Origin: Buchnera aphidicola (Nurudea yanoniella) | GTDB lineage: Bacteria; Pseudomonadota; Gammaproteobacteria; Enterobacterales; Enterobacteriaceae | DNA length: 64,000 nt | Reading direction: 5' to 3' | Assembly: GCA_039829995.1 (NCBI GenBank) | Contig: CP140036.1 | Span: forward strand, 186,001-250,000 | Part shown: positions 41,006-51,707 of the stretch, in pieces | Layout of the letters: each line of letters opens with the position of its first letter | Numbering within the stretch: the first letter of the stretch is position 1 | Program-made: the position numbers and the translations under genes | The notes under the pieces: generated by a model | Databases searched by the model: none | The model's input: the letters and a program-made list of their open reading frames with translations, nothing else | What the model was told of the DNA's origin: nothing

Positions 41006-42081
41006 TTAAGAGATTTTTTTAGAAAGTAAAAATGTATTTTCAATTGTTTTAATAATAGTTTTGATAGAATTTAGTAAGAATCTTGGATTTATTTTGTTTG
41101 ACATTATGTTAATAACTTTTCGATTTATATTTTTTAGAATTTTTGTTGTTGTTTTAGCATTAAAAAGATGCTGTTCTATTATTATTGCACCTCCTTTTAA
41201 TTTTAAAGGATAAGCATTCCAATATTGATGTTTGTCTTTATGAGGAAAAGGAACAAATATAGCAGGTAAACCAATATATTCAATTTCACTTACAGTCATT
41301 GCTCCAGATCGGCAAATAATAATATCTGCCCAAAAATATGCTTTTTCTATATTTTTTATAAAAGGAACTATTTTATAAGGAAAAATTTTAAATTTTTTGT
41401 AATTTTCTAATGTTTGTATTTTATTCTTTTTTCCTACTTGATGCCAAATTAACACTTTATCTTTTAAATAAAAAGCTATTTCAGGAAGTACAGAATTGAA
41501 TATTTTAGCTCCTTGACTTCCACCGATAACTAGTATTCTAAGTGGTCCGCTTCTATTTTTAAAACGATTTTTTAGATTTTTCAAATTAGCAATTTCTTTT
41601 CTTAATGGATTTCCTACAGTTTTTGCATGTGATATAGTTTTTGGAAATGCTTGCATAGTACAAGTTGAAAATTTTGATAAAAATTTATTAGATAAACCTG
41701 CGATTCTATTTTGTTCATGAATCAAAAGTGGTATTTTGTATAAGGCTGATATTATTCCCCCGGGAAGTGAGACATATCCTCCCATTCCTAATATTACATC
41801 AGGATTTACTTTTTTTATAAAAGACCTAGTTTGCAAACAAGCAAGAAAAATTTGAAAAGAAAATTTAATTAGATTAAAAAAAGTTTTTTTTTAATTGGAT
41901 TTATATTAATAAATTTAATAGGGATTTTATTTTGTGGTATTATTTCAGATTCAATATGATTTTTTGTACCTAACCACAATACATTCCAATCTTTTTTTAT
42001 TAGTTTTTTTGCAATAACTAATCCAGGTAAAATATGTCCACAAGTACCTCCGGCCATGATGAGTATTGTTTTTTTTTTCAT
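41006..42081 (-). CDS. murG: MurG N-acetylglucosaminyltransferase, frame broken at an A9 run
   Basis: Makes lipid II from lipid I at the inner membrane. The ATG at 42081 overlaps the ftsW stop as ATGA. The first 70 residues (MKKKTILIMAGGTCGHILPGL) end at a stop at 41869, just after an A9 run at 41884-41892. The remainder continues in the next frame through TFFNLIKFSFQIFLACLQTRSF to the conserved LGMGGYVSLPGG, LLIHEQNRIAGLSN, VIGGSQGAKIFN and CRSGAMTVSEI. One extra A gives 358 residues (355 in E. coli). The N-terminal glycine loop is GGTCGH instead of the usual GGTGGH. All catalytic regions are otherwise present. Confidence 0.88.
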
Positions 42082-43211
42082 TTGCAACCTCGATAAAATT
42101 TATTGTTTATTCGTGTTTCGAAGTCAATACGTAGCAATATAGAAATTGCAATTGATATGATTAGTAAACTTGATCCACCATAGCTTATAAGAGGAAGTGT
42201 TAATCCTTTTGTTGGTAGTATTCCAATAGTAGTACTAATATTAATTAAGGTTTGAGACATAAACCAAATTCCAATAGAAAAAGCAAAATTTCCAGAGAAC
42301 AAACAATTATTCTTTAATGCTTCTTTTCCAATTTTTAATGCACGGAAAGAAACAAATAATATCATAGATAATATTATACAAGATCCAAAATATCCTAATT
42401 CTTCTCCTATGATAGAAAATATAAAATCAGTGTGCGCCTCAGGTAAGTATTCTAATTTTTGAATAGAATTTCCTAAACCTACACCAAATACATTTCCTCT
42501 TCCTAAAGCCATGAGTGATTGTGTGAGTTGATAACCCTTTCCAAATGGATCTTTCCAAGGATTTAAAAAAGATAGTATTCGTTCATTTTGATAAGGAATA
42601 AAAGTTATTGAGACAACAGTAGCTATTATTCCTAGTAAAATAATGGGTATAAATTTCCAAATTTGTGCTCCAGTGATAAATAATAAAGATAGTATAGTAA
42701 TAAAGTATATAGCTACTGTTCCTAAATCTGGTTCCATTAGTAATAATATTGATATAATACATATTATTCCTAATGGTTTTAAAAAACCTATGAAACTATT
42801 AATAATTTCATTGTGTTTTCTGGATATATAATTAGAGAAATAACAAAATATAGCTATTTTAGATATTTCAGATGGTTGTATGTGTATAATACTTATTTCA
42901 ATCCATCTTAAAGATCCGTTAATAGGAGTACTTATTATTAATACTAATATCAACATAAAGACAGAGGCTAATAAAATTTTTATGCTATGTATTTTCCAAT
43001 AGTGTATAGGTATTTGAAGACATATATACATTAAAAATAAAGTTATTATCAAATATAATATTTCTTTTTTGGTAAAGAATAATGGGTCTTTATATAAATG
43101 ATTAGCTATAGAGATCGAAGACGAAGTTATCATAATTATTCCAATTAGAAATAGACTGATAGTACACCATAATAATTCGGCATCGTATAACTTTTTTTTA
43201 AAAAATTTCAT
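42078..43211 (-). CDS. ftsW: Peptidoglycan polymerase / division protein FtsW
   Basis: SEDS-family septal peptidoglycan polymerase that works with FtsI. It has 377 residues (414 in E. coli); about 35 residues of the cytoplasmic N-terminal tail are missing. Roughly ten hydrophobic helices are visible. Conserved loops are RWIEISIIHIQPSEISKIA, MEPDLGTVAIY (with the catalytic-loop Asp), GNSIQKLEYLPEAHTDFIF and LPLISYGGSSLL. In the dcw order between murD and murG. With PBP1B's transpeptidase lost, FtsW-FtsI is the only full septal synthase seen here. Confidence 0.95.
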   Translation of the reverse strand: MKFFKKKLYDAELLWCTISLFLIGIIMITSSSISIANHLYKDPLFFTKKEILYLIITLFLMYICLQIPIHYWKIHSIKILLASVFMLILVLIISTPINGSLRWIEISIIHIQPSEISKIAIFCYFSNYISRKHNEIINSFIGFLKPLGIICIISILLLMEPDLGTVAIYFITILSLLFITGAQIWKFIPIILLGIIATVVSITFIPYQNERILSFLNPWKDPFGKGYQLTQSLMALGRGNVFGVGLGNSIQKLEYLPEAHTDFIFSIIGEELGYFGSCIILSMILFVSFRALKIGKEALKNNCLFSGNFAFSIGIWFMSQTLINISTTIGILPTKGLTLPLISYGGSSLLIISIAISILLRIDFETRINNKFYRGCK

Positions 43212-43259
43212 ATTTTTGTTGACATGTTTTTTTATTTTTAAATAATAGATTTTTTTCCA

Positions 43260-44587
43260 TTAATGTAGTTCTTTTATTAATTTTATAAAGGTGTTTCCAC
43301 GTTCTTCAAAACTAGAAAATTGATCTAAACTGCTGCAAGCAGGAGATAGTAATACTATATCTCCAGGTTTTACTATAGTTTTTATCAAAAACATTGCATC
43401 GTTTAATGTATTTGACAATATTGATTTTTCAGGACGTAACTTAAAAAGTACATTTTTACTTTTTCCGTAGCAATAAATCTTTATTTTTTCATTTTTTAAA
43501 TAAGGTATTAACGAGGAGAAATTTGCTAGTTTTCCATCACCTCCTAATATCAATCTAATATTTCTTTTTGCATATGGTAAGATATTTTTTATAGCTGATT
43601 GTGTACTTCCAATATTAGTAGATTTAGAATCATTTATCCATAATATATCATTTTTTTTATATGAGAATTGAAAACGATGTGGAAGCCCTTCAAATTTTTT
43701 TACTGCTTTTAAGCTAGTTTTTATATTTAATTTAAAATTGTGAACAATTGATAGTGCAGATAGTACATTAATGTAATTATGTTGTCCCCATATTTTTAAA
43801 GATTTAGTATTCAATAATTTTTTAGATTTGTAACATAACCAGAAATCTCCATCTTTTTTTTGTAAGTTGTATATTCCCCTGTTAAGTCCAAATGTAACAT
43901 GTGGTTGTTGTTGAATCTTAAAATTAAATGATAAATTATCTTCTAAATTTAAAACAGAAAATGTAGATTTTTTATAAATTTTTAGTTTTTGTTTGATGTA
44001 TTCAGTTATACCTAACGGATATCTATTTATATGATCAGCGCTTATATTGAGTACTGTTGCAATTCTAGCTTTTAAATTTACGGTAGTTTCTAATTGAAAA
44101 CTAGATAATTCTAGTACGTATATCTCTGAAGAATTATTTAGAATATTAAGTACAGGAACTCCAATATTTCCACCTAAGCATACCTTAAATCCAGACATTT
44201 TTAATATATTTTTTACCATCGTAGCTACTGTGCTTTTTCCATTAGTTCCAGTTATAGCTATTATAGGAGCATTAGTTTCTCTAATAAATAATTCAATATC
44301 TCCAATAATTTCAATACCCTTTTGTTTGGCATATATTAATGCTGGATGATATAAAGGTATTCCTGGGCTAGTGATAATTAATTCAGATTCTTTTATCCAA
44401 TTATAATTTATTGATCCAATATGATAAATTATATTTTTTATTTTTTTTATATCTTTAATATATTTTGGATTCTTTTTGAAATCTAATATTTTTGGATAAA
44501 TATTTTTTGATATAAAAAATTGTAAGCAGGAAAGACCTGTTAATCCCATTCCAAATATTAGTATTTTTTTTTATAATAGTTATACAT
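43260..44587 (-). CDS. murD: MurD D-glutamate ligase, frame broken at an A9 run near the start
   Basis: Adds D-Glu to UDP-MurNAc-L-Ala. The long frame begins only at an internal Met (44549, MGLTGLSC), which would remove the first part of the Rossmann domain. An ATG at 44587, two bases after the mraY stop, starts MYNYYKKK and then hits a stop after an A9 run (44564-44572). One extra A joins it as MYNYYKKKILIFGMGLTGLSC, matching E. coli [21 protein letters not shown]. This gives 442 residues (438 in E. coli). The P-loop AITGTNGKSTVATMV, the SSFQLETT segment and SPACSSLDQF are intact. Confidence 0.9.
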
Positions 44588-44588
44588 T

Positions 44589-45668
44589 TTAATTAGCCTT
44601 GAATATAAAAACTAGTCCTATAATTGTAAAAATGAAAGAAATTATCCAAAGTCGAACTATTAATCTAGGTTCAGGACAACCTATTAGTTCATAATGATGA
44701 TGAATGGGTGTCATTTTAAATATTTTTTCACGTTTCAATTTAAAATAAATAACTTGAATAATTACTGATAAAGTTTCGAGAACAAATATTCCACTCATAA
44801 TGAAAAACAATATTTCTTGATGTAATAATATTGCTATTATTCCTAAAGTTCCTCCTAATGCGAGAGATCCAACATCTCCCATAAATATTTTTGCTGGATA
44901 AGTGTTAAACCATAAAAATCCTAATCCTGATCCTATAATAGCTGTACAGAGTATAGCTAGTTCATGAATATTTTGTATATATGCAATATTAAAATATTGG
45001 GAGTAATTTATATTACTAGAAATTACTGATAATGAATATAAACCTGAAGTTATAAAAATTATAGGAACAATGGCTAACCCGTCTAATCCATCTGTTAAAT
45101 TTACTGCATTACTAGAACCTACTAGTATGAAATATAAAAGAAATATATATGTTATTCCGATATTTATTAGTATAGTTTTTTTATGTAGAAATGTTAATGG
45201 AATAGTATAATTGTGTGGAATAGTATATAATATTAAAATAATAGAAATAATAGAAACTATAGACAAGAAAATAAATTTCCATTTATAGGATAATCCTATT
45301 GATGTTTTATAAAAAATTTTTTTATAATCATCTATTAGTCCTATTATTCCAAATCCTATTAGAACGAACAGTGAATGCCATATATATAAATTGGATAGGT
45401 CAGTCCATAGAAAAACAGAAAAAATAATAGAGGATAATATGAGAATTCCTCCCATAGTAGGTACGTATTTTTTTCTATGATGTGTTTTCGGTCCATCTTT
45501 TCGAATTATTTGATAAATTTTATTTTTTTTTAAAAAATTTATTAAAAATGATCCTAGTGATAAAGAAAAAATAAAAGATGTAAATAAACTAATAACAGAA
45601 CGATGAATTAGGTGCGATGTAGTATTAACACATGTACAAAAAATATGTTCATAAATTAGAAAAATCAT
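44589..45668 (-). CDS. mraY: Phospho-N-acetylmuramoyl-pentapeptide transferase
   Basis: Transfers phospho-MurNAc-pentapeptide to undecaprenyl phosphate, forming lipid I. It has 359 residues (360 in E. coli), with about ten membrane helices. The active-site loops are [36 protein letters not shown] and the PIHHHYEL motif. The start at 45668 overlaps the end of murF by 20 bases. No frame damage despite many short homopolymers. Confidence 0.96.
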   Translation of the reverse strand: MIFLIYEHIFCTCVNTTSHLIHRSVISLFTSFIFSLSLGSFLINFLKKNKIYQIIRKDGPKTHHRKKYVPTMGGILILSSIIFSVFLWTDLSNLYIWHSLFVLIGFGIIGLIDDYKKIFYKTSIGLSYKWKFIFLSIVSIISIILILYTIPHNYTIPLTFLHKKTILINIGITYIFLLYFILVGSSNAVNLTDGLDGLAIVPIIFITSGLYSLSVISSNINYSQYFNIAYIQNIHELAILCTAIIGSGLGFLWFNTYPAKIFMGDVGSLALGGTLGIIAILLHQEILFFIMSGIFVLETLSVIIQVIYFKLKREKIFKMTPIHHHYELIGCPEPRLIVRLWIISFIFTIIGLVFIFKAN

Positions 45669-47042
45669 TTTTGTACTCCTGAATTAGTTTTTCAACTATT
45701 TTTTCTAATTTTTCGCTTCTAGACCCTTTTACTAAAATTGTCACTTTCTTATATTTTGATATTTTTTTCATTAAATTATTAATTAATACATTAAAAGAAG
45801 TAAAATGATTGCCTTTTCCACTATGTTTACTTATTTTTTTACTTAGCACTCCAATACTCATTACACTATTTATTCTAGATATTCTAATTATATTTCCAAT
45901 TATTTTATGGTATAACATACTCATTTCTCCCATTTCAGCTATATCTCCAGAAACGAAAATTGTATGACCAGGCATTTTTTCGAGTACTTTAATTGCTGCA
46001 ATCATTGATGCAACATTAGCATTATATGTATCGTTTATAATAGTTACATGTTTTTTAAGCTTAATTACCTCTAATCTTCCAGACATTTTAGGAATTTTAG
46101 ATAATCCAATTTGAATACATTTCAGTGGAATTTGCAATGCTATTGCTATAGAAATGGCAGCGAGCGCATTTGAAATATTGTGAAGTCCTAATAGTGGTAA
46201 ATTAATATTGATATTTCCTAGTGGAGAATGTAATCTAAATGTAGATCCTTGGTTATTTAAAATAATGTTATTTGCGAATATTTGGGTTTTTTTTTTATTG
46301 AGAACCAAATTATATTATGGTTTTTTGTATTTTTTTTCCATGTTTTCCAATTATGACTATCTTTATTAAAAATAATAGTTCCATGTTTTGGTAAATTGGA
46401 AATTATTTCTTGCTTTACTTTAGAAACTCCTGATAAAGATTTAAATCCTTCTAAATGTGAAAGGTGAATATTATTTATTAGTACAATATTTGGTTTAACT
46501 ATATTCGTTGAATATAATATTTCGTTGGGTTGATTTGCACCAATTTCAATAATTACATATCTATGCGATTTATTTAGATTTAATAAAGTTAATGGAACTC
46601 CAATATTATTATTAAAATTTTTAAATGTTGATAAAGTTTTTCCATAGCATTGAACTATTGAGGTAGTTATTTCTTTGACAGATGTTTTTCCAGAAGATCC
46701 AGTTATCGCAATTATATGAGCATTGCTTTTTTTTCTAATCCATTTTGCTATTTTTCCTAAAGCTATGATAGTATTTTTTACAATTATTTGAGGTATATTT
46801 ATATCAGATTTTTTTTCTAATAAAATTGCAGAAGCTCCTTTTTTAACTGCTTCTTGAATAAAATCATGGGCATCAAATTGTTTTCCTATTAAAGCTATAA
46901 ATAAACATCCTAAAATAATTTTTCTTGAATCTATACTTATAAAATGAAAAGTTAAATTATTTTTTTTTATGAATTTTTCATTGTGACAAGTTCCATTAGT
47001 AATAGAACATATTGTTTTAAAAGGTATTGGAATTATTTTCAT
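45649..47042 (-). CDS. murF: MurF D-Ala-D-Ala adding enzyme, frame broken at an A10 run
   Basis: Adds D-Ala-D-Ala to complete the UDP-MurNAc-pentapeptide. The N-terminal part starts at the ATG at 47042, which overlaps the murE stop as ATGA. It holds [16 protein letters not shown] and [14 protein letters not shown] and ends at a stop just after an A10 run (46287-46296). The rest is in the next frame: [12 protein letters not shown], then [28 protein letters not shown] and [12 protein letters not shown]. One extra A gives 464 residues (452 in E. coli). Both halves together carry all ligase motifs. Confidence 0.9.
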
Positions 47043-48528
47043 TGTTTTAAGAGAGTTTTAACTATGTCATGGTCAGAAAAATAATATTTTTTCTCTTTTA
47101 TAATTTGATATGTTTCATGACCTTTTCCGAGAATCAGAACGCAGTCATGAAATTCTGCATTTATTATTGCGAAAGTAATAGCTTTCTTTCGATCTAAGAT
47201 AATATACATATTTTTTTTTAATTTTCTTCCTTTTATAATTTCTGTAATTATTTCCATCGGATCTTCATTTCTTGGATTGTCGTTAGTTAAAATTGTTTTA
47301 TCAGCTATTTTTTCGGAAATTTTTCGCATTAAAGATCTTTTAGACTTATCTCTATCTCCTCCACATCCAAAAATACACCATATTTTATTACGGTATTTTG
47401 ATCGAATAGCAGTTAATACATTTTTAAAAGCATGTTCGTTATGTGCATAGTCAATAACGACAAATGGTTTTTTTTTAGTTTTAAAGAGTTGCATTCTACC
47501 AGGAATAGCTTTTATTTTTTTGCATTTATTTATCAAGACAGATAATGGATATTTTAACTCTAATAGTGCAGCTAAAGCTAGTAGTAAATTAGTAATATTA
47601 AAATTTCCAATGAGTTTGCTTTTTAATTTTCCATTTCCCCAACTAGATTTAAAAAAAATATAAGTAAAATATATATTTTTAATGATTTTATATGCATGTA
47701 TCCATTTTTTAAACAAATCATGCTGAAAATTTTTTTTTATACTTACAACAATAACATTTTTTTTAGACAATTTTTGAATAAAAGTGTTTGCAATATAATC
47801 GTCATTATTTATTATAAATGTTTTAATATTTGTTTGAGAAAAGAAAATCCATTTTGATTGTATATAGTTTTCTATAGTTTTGTGATAATCTAAATGATCT
47901 GAAGTGACATTTGTTAGTATTGCTATAGAAAAATGCAAATTTGATATTCTATTTTGTATAATTCCATGAGAAGATACTTCTAGGGCAACAATTTTTATAT
48001 TTTTTTTTAACATTTTTTTTAAAAATTTTTGTATATTTATTTGTGATTCAGTCGTATTCGAGGATGATTTGAGATTATTATAACTTCCATGCCCTAATGT
48101 TCCCATAATTCCTATTTTTTTATTGAGCAAATAGTGCCATTGAGCTATTATGTGAGTTACTGTACTTTTTCCATTTGTTCCAGTAACTCCAATTAGTTTT
48201 AATGTTTTACTAACTTGATAATATATTTTTGATATATTATTCAAATGTTTAGATAATTCTACAAAATAAATTATAGGGATATTTTTTTTAATATATTTTA
48301 TATTTCCATGGTTGTTAATATTATTTTTTTTTATTTCATATAAGATAGCACTGGCTCCATTCTTAATTGCTTCTTTAATAAAAATACTTCCATGAAATTT
48401 AGTTCCTTGTAATGCCAAAAATAAATTTTTTTTTTGACATGTTTACTATTTGATGTTATCCCTGTTATTTTAAGAGGTTTTTTTATTTTTATCCAAGGTT
48501 TTAATAGGTTTTTCAAATTTTTTTCCAT
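47039..48528 (-). CDS. murE: MurE meso-diaminopimelate ligase, frame broken at an A10 run
   Basis: Adds meso-DAP to UDP-MurNAc-L-Ala-D-Glu. The N terminus MEKNLKNLLKPW (ATG at 48528, GGA 6 bases upstream) matches E. coli MADRNLRDLLAPW; ATGs at 48561 and 48540 are alternatives. The frame stops after an A10 run (48426-48435). The next frame carries on NLFLALQGTKFHG, the P-loop GVTGTNGKSTVTHI, VSSHGIIQNRI and DNPRNEDP, the DAP-recognition motif. One extra A gives 496 residues (495 in E. coli) with a seamless alignment across SKHVKKKNLFLAL. Confidence 0.9.
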
Positions 48529-48550
48529 TTTTTCCAACATATTTAATTTT

Positions 48551-50254
48551 TTATAAATCATCGGGTTTAATATTCGCAGTTCTTAGTGCAAATTTCATGA
48601 TTGAGCTAAATACTGGAGCTGAAATTGTTCCTCCGTAATATTTTCCTGCTCTTGGATCATTAATTATCACTACTAAAGAAAGTTGAGGATTGCTAATTGG
48701 AGCAACTCCTACCGTATATGCAACATATCTATTAATATATTTCCCTTTTGAATTTGTTTTTTTTGCAGTTCCTGTTTTTGCAGCTATTTTATATCCTTTC
48801 ACTGCTGCTTTTTCTCCTACTCCTCCTGGTTTAGTGACTGATTCAAGCATATTTAAAACGATTTTTACTAAAGATTTTGAAAATATTTGTGTTCCTGTAG
48901 TGTTTTTTTTAATTTTAACAATTGATAATGGTTTATATAATCCATATCTTCCTATTGTGGTATAAACATTAACTAATTGTAATGGTGTGACCATCAAACC
49001 ATATCCAAAAGAAAATACTGCTTTATCTAAATTTGACCAATGTTTTTTTTTAGGATATATTCCATTTATTTCTCCTATTAATCCTGAATGAGTAGATTTT
49101 CCTAAACCAAACTTAGAATAAATATCAATTAATTCATAAGCTGGCATAGATAATGCTAATTTAGATACTCCTATATTACTTGATTTTTTTAATATATCTG
49201 TTACTGACAATTGTTTATGATACGATACGTCTTGTATTACATGTTTATTTAATATAAATGGAGTAGTGTTAATTATAGATTCTGAAGTTATTATTTTTTT
49301 TTGTAAAGCTTTCATAATTACCATGGGTTTAACAGTTGATCCCGGTTCAAATACATCGGTAATAGCTTTATTTCGTATTAGTTCCATAGATATTTCTTTT
49401 AAATTATTTGGATTATATGTGGGACTATTGGCTATAGCTAATATTTCTCCAGTTTTTATATTTGTAAGAATAGCTGTTCCAGATTTAGCTTTGTTAAGAT
49501 TTACAGCACGATTTAATTCGCGGTATATTTCTGTTTGAAATCTTATATCAATACTTAAATTTATATCATTTGGAGAATTTTTTTTAATCAATGTATTATT
49601 TTCAATAATGTTTCCAAATTTATCAGTTCTTATTTTTCTTTTTCCTGGAGTACCTATAAGTATTTTATTAAAACTTTTTTCTACTCCTTCAATGCCTATT
49701 CCGTCAATATTAGTTATTCCGATTAATTGGGAAGTTGATTTTCCGAATGGATAGTATCTTTGAAAATCATCCATAACAAATACGCCTGGAAAATTTAATT
49801 TTTTTATGCGTTTTCCAATTTTTTGACTTACTTTTTTAGTTAAATACATAAAACGGTTATTTTTGAAGTATTTAATTTTATATATGATTTTTTGTAATGG
49901 AATATTTAATATATTTGATAATTTATTCCATTGTTCTTTTTCAATTTTTTTTTTTAAAAAAAATATTTTTGGGTCAATGCAAATGTTGTTTACAGGTATA
50001 CTTAAAGCTAAAAAATTTCCTGCACGGTCTTTTATGGCTCCTCTTAAATTAGGTTCTATTTGTATTCTTGATGATCGTAAATCGCCTTCTTGTGTTAATT
50101 GTTTTGTTCTAAGTAATTGTAATATAGTTATATTGAATAAAATTACAATAATAGAAAAAACTATTACATTGAACAAAAAAAATATTCGGTTTTCGAAGTA
50201 GTAGTTTTTCATTTTTATATTATTAAATCGTATATCATTAATGATTTTTTTCAT
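48551..50254 (-). CDS. ftsI: Penicillin-binding protein 3, septal transpeptidase FtsI
   Basis: Class B PBP that cross-links septal peptidoglycan. It has 567 residues (588 in E. coli). One membrane helix is at about residues 25-48. The dimerisation-like domain contains RGAIKDRAGNFLA. The transpeptidase motifs are all intact: SxxK in FEPGSTVKPMV, SxN in KKSSNIGVSKLAL and KTG in IAAKTGTAKK. Its stop overlaps the furthest upstream possible murE start. It is the only PBP with intact transpeptidase motifs in this window. Confidence 0.96.
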   Translation of the reverse strand: MKKIINDIRFNNIKMKNYYFENRIFFLFNVIVFSIIVILFNITILQLLRTKQLTQEGDLRSSRIQIEPNLRGAIKDRAGNFLALSIPVNNICIDPKIFFLKKKIEKEQWNKLSNILNIPLQKIIYKIKYFKNNRFMYLTKKVSQKIGKRIKKLNFPGVFVMDDFQRYYPFGKSTSQLIGITNIDGIGIEGVEKSFNKILIGTPGKRKIRTDKFGNIIENNTLIKKNSPNDINLSIDIRFQTEIYRELNRAVNLNKAKSGTAILTNIKTGEILAIANSPTYNPNNLKEISMELIRNKAITDVFEPGSTVKPMVIMKALQKKIITSESIINTTPFILNKHVIQDVSYHKQLSVTDILKKSSNIGVSKLALSMPAYELIDIYSKFGLGKSTHSGLIGEINGIYPKKKHWSNLDKAVFSFGYGLMVTPLQLVNVYTTIGRYGLYKPLSIVKIKKNTTGTQIFSKSLVKIVLNMLESVTKPGGVGEKAAVKGYKIAAKTGTAKKTNSKGKYINRYVAYTVGVAPISNPQLSLVVIINDPRAGKYYGGTISAPVFSSIMKFALRTANIKPDDL

Positions 50255-50289
50255 AAATATAAAATTTTCCTTTTATATTAATTTAATGA

Positions 50290-50604
50290 TTATTGAAAAA
50301 TAATATTTTCTTGAGACGGGTTGATAGATTGCATATTTAACTTTTCTCTTGCATCTTTTTCAATTTTATCGTGAGAAGTTGATAAGTGTCTTTTTACAGT
50401 TAAGTTATTCCAATTTATTTCGATTTTGTTTCTAATAATATTTAATTTTTCTTCTTGTGTAATAAGTAATCGAGTTTTATGAATTATAACAACGGTTAAT
50501 ATTGAAAAAATTGTAATAATTGCAAGTAACATTAAAGTTATTTTATGTAATTTTGCTAGATCTTTTAAAATTATTTTAGATAAATTATACGTGTTATTAT
50601 TCAT
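50290..50604 (-). CDS. ftsL: Cell division protein FtsL
   Basis: Small bitopic divisome protein that forms a complex with FtsB and FtsQ. It has 104 residues from the ATG at 50604 (121 in E. coli); an upstream TTG at 50625 is less likely. One membrane helix is at about residues 28-48 ([18 protein letters not shown]), followed by a leucine-zipper-like helix ([23 protein letters not shown]). It overlaps the rsmH stop by 8 bases. The sequence is weakly conserved, so identification rests on its position and layout. Confidence 0.88.
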   Translation of the reverse strand: MNNNTYNLSKIILKDLAKLHKITLMLLAIITIFSILTVVIIHKTRLLITQEEKLNIIRNKIEINWNNLTVKRHLSTSHDKIEKDAREKLNMQSINPSQENIIFQ

Positions 50605-51544
50605 TAACGTTTCTTTTTTCAGCAATTCTTAAAATTGCACTGCGTGCTCTTGGATTATGGTGAATTTCAGATATTGTAGGTTTTATTTTTTTTATAGTTT
50701 TTAATTTTATATTTTTTAGACTTTTAATTTGTGTTTCGTTAATAGCTATTCCAGGTGGAATATATGGTGCTTTGCTGTTTTTTAGAAAAAAATTTTTAAC
50801 TATGCGATCTTCTAGTGAATGGAAACTAATAATTAATAATCTACCTCCCGGAGATAATATTTTTAATGCATGTTTAAGAGCTTCAGTGAGTTCATAGAGT
50901 TCTTTATTAATATATATTCTAATAGCTTGAAAAGTTCTCGTAGCAGGATGTTTTTTATGTTTTGGCACAATTTTTTTAATAAGTTTGGCTAATTGAAGAG
51001 TTCTAGTAATAGGTTCAATTTTATTTTTTTTTACTATAGTATTAGCTATTTTTTTTGAAAAACGTTCTTCTCCAAATTCATATAAAACTTTTGAAATAGT
51101 TTTTGCATTAGATTTTATTAACCATTGAGCAGCGGTGATTCCTATGTCTGGATTCATGCGCATATCAAGAGGGCCATCTAAAAGGAAAGAAAATCCTCGA
51201 TGAGAATTATCAATTTGTATAGATGATACTCCTAGATCTAGTAATATTCCATTTACTTTTTTATTTTTAATATTTTTTTTTTGAAATTTTTGTAAAATAT
51301 GAGAAAAATTTCCTGGAATAATTGTGAATCTATTATCTTTTATTTTATGAGCTATATCAATAGAAAATGGATCTTTGTCAATAGCATATAGTTTTCCTGT
51401 TTTGTTAAGATGTTTTAATATTTCTTTTGTATGTCCTCCACATCCAAATGTGCAATCAATATAAATTCCATTTTTTTTAATTTTTAAATATTTTGTTATC
51501 TCTTTAACTAAAACAGGTGTATGAATTGAAATAAATTTTTTCAT
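50597..51544 (-). CDS. rsmH: 16S rRNA m4C1402 methyltransferase
   Basis: N4-methylates C1402 of 16S rRNA in the decoding centre. It has 315 residues (313 in E. coli). The SAM-binding motif is [45 protein letters not shown] and [13 protein letters not shown] are conserved. It opens the dcw cluster. mraZ, which normally precedes it and encodes the cluster's repressor, is absent. Confidence 0.96.
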   Translation of the reverse strand: MKKFISIHTPVLVKEITKYLKIKKNGIYIDCTFGCGGHTKEILKHLNKTGKLYAIDKDPFSIDIAHKIKDNRFTIIPGNFSHILQKFQKKNIKNKKVNGILLDLGVSSIQIDNSHRGFSFLLDGPLDMRMNPDIGITAAQWLIKSNAKTISKVLYEFGEERFSKKIANTIVKKNKIEPITRTLQLAKLIKKIVPKHKKHPATRTFQAIRIYINKELYELTEALKHALKILSPGGRLLIISFHSLEDRIVKNFFLKNSKAPYIPPGIAINETQIKSLKNIKLKTIKKIKPTISEIHHNPRARSAILRIAEKRNVNE

Positions 51545-51707
51545 GAATTTCTGATCGTATCAAGATAACTTTATAGGAATAATTTTTTCTTATTGTAACA
51601 GTACATATTAATTTTTTTAATTAATTTTTTTAACCATTATGTATAATAATGAATAGAAGTATAATTCTTTATTAAAAATATTCTTTTTTTAAGATAAATT
51701 AAAATTA

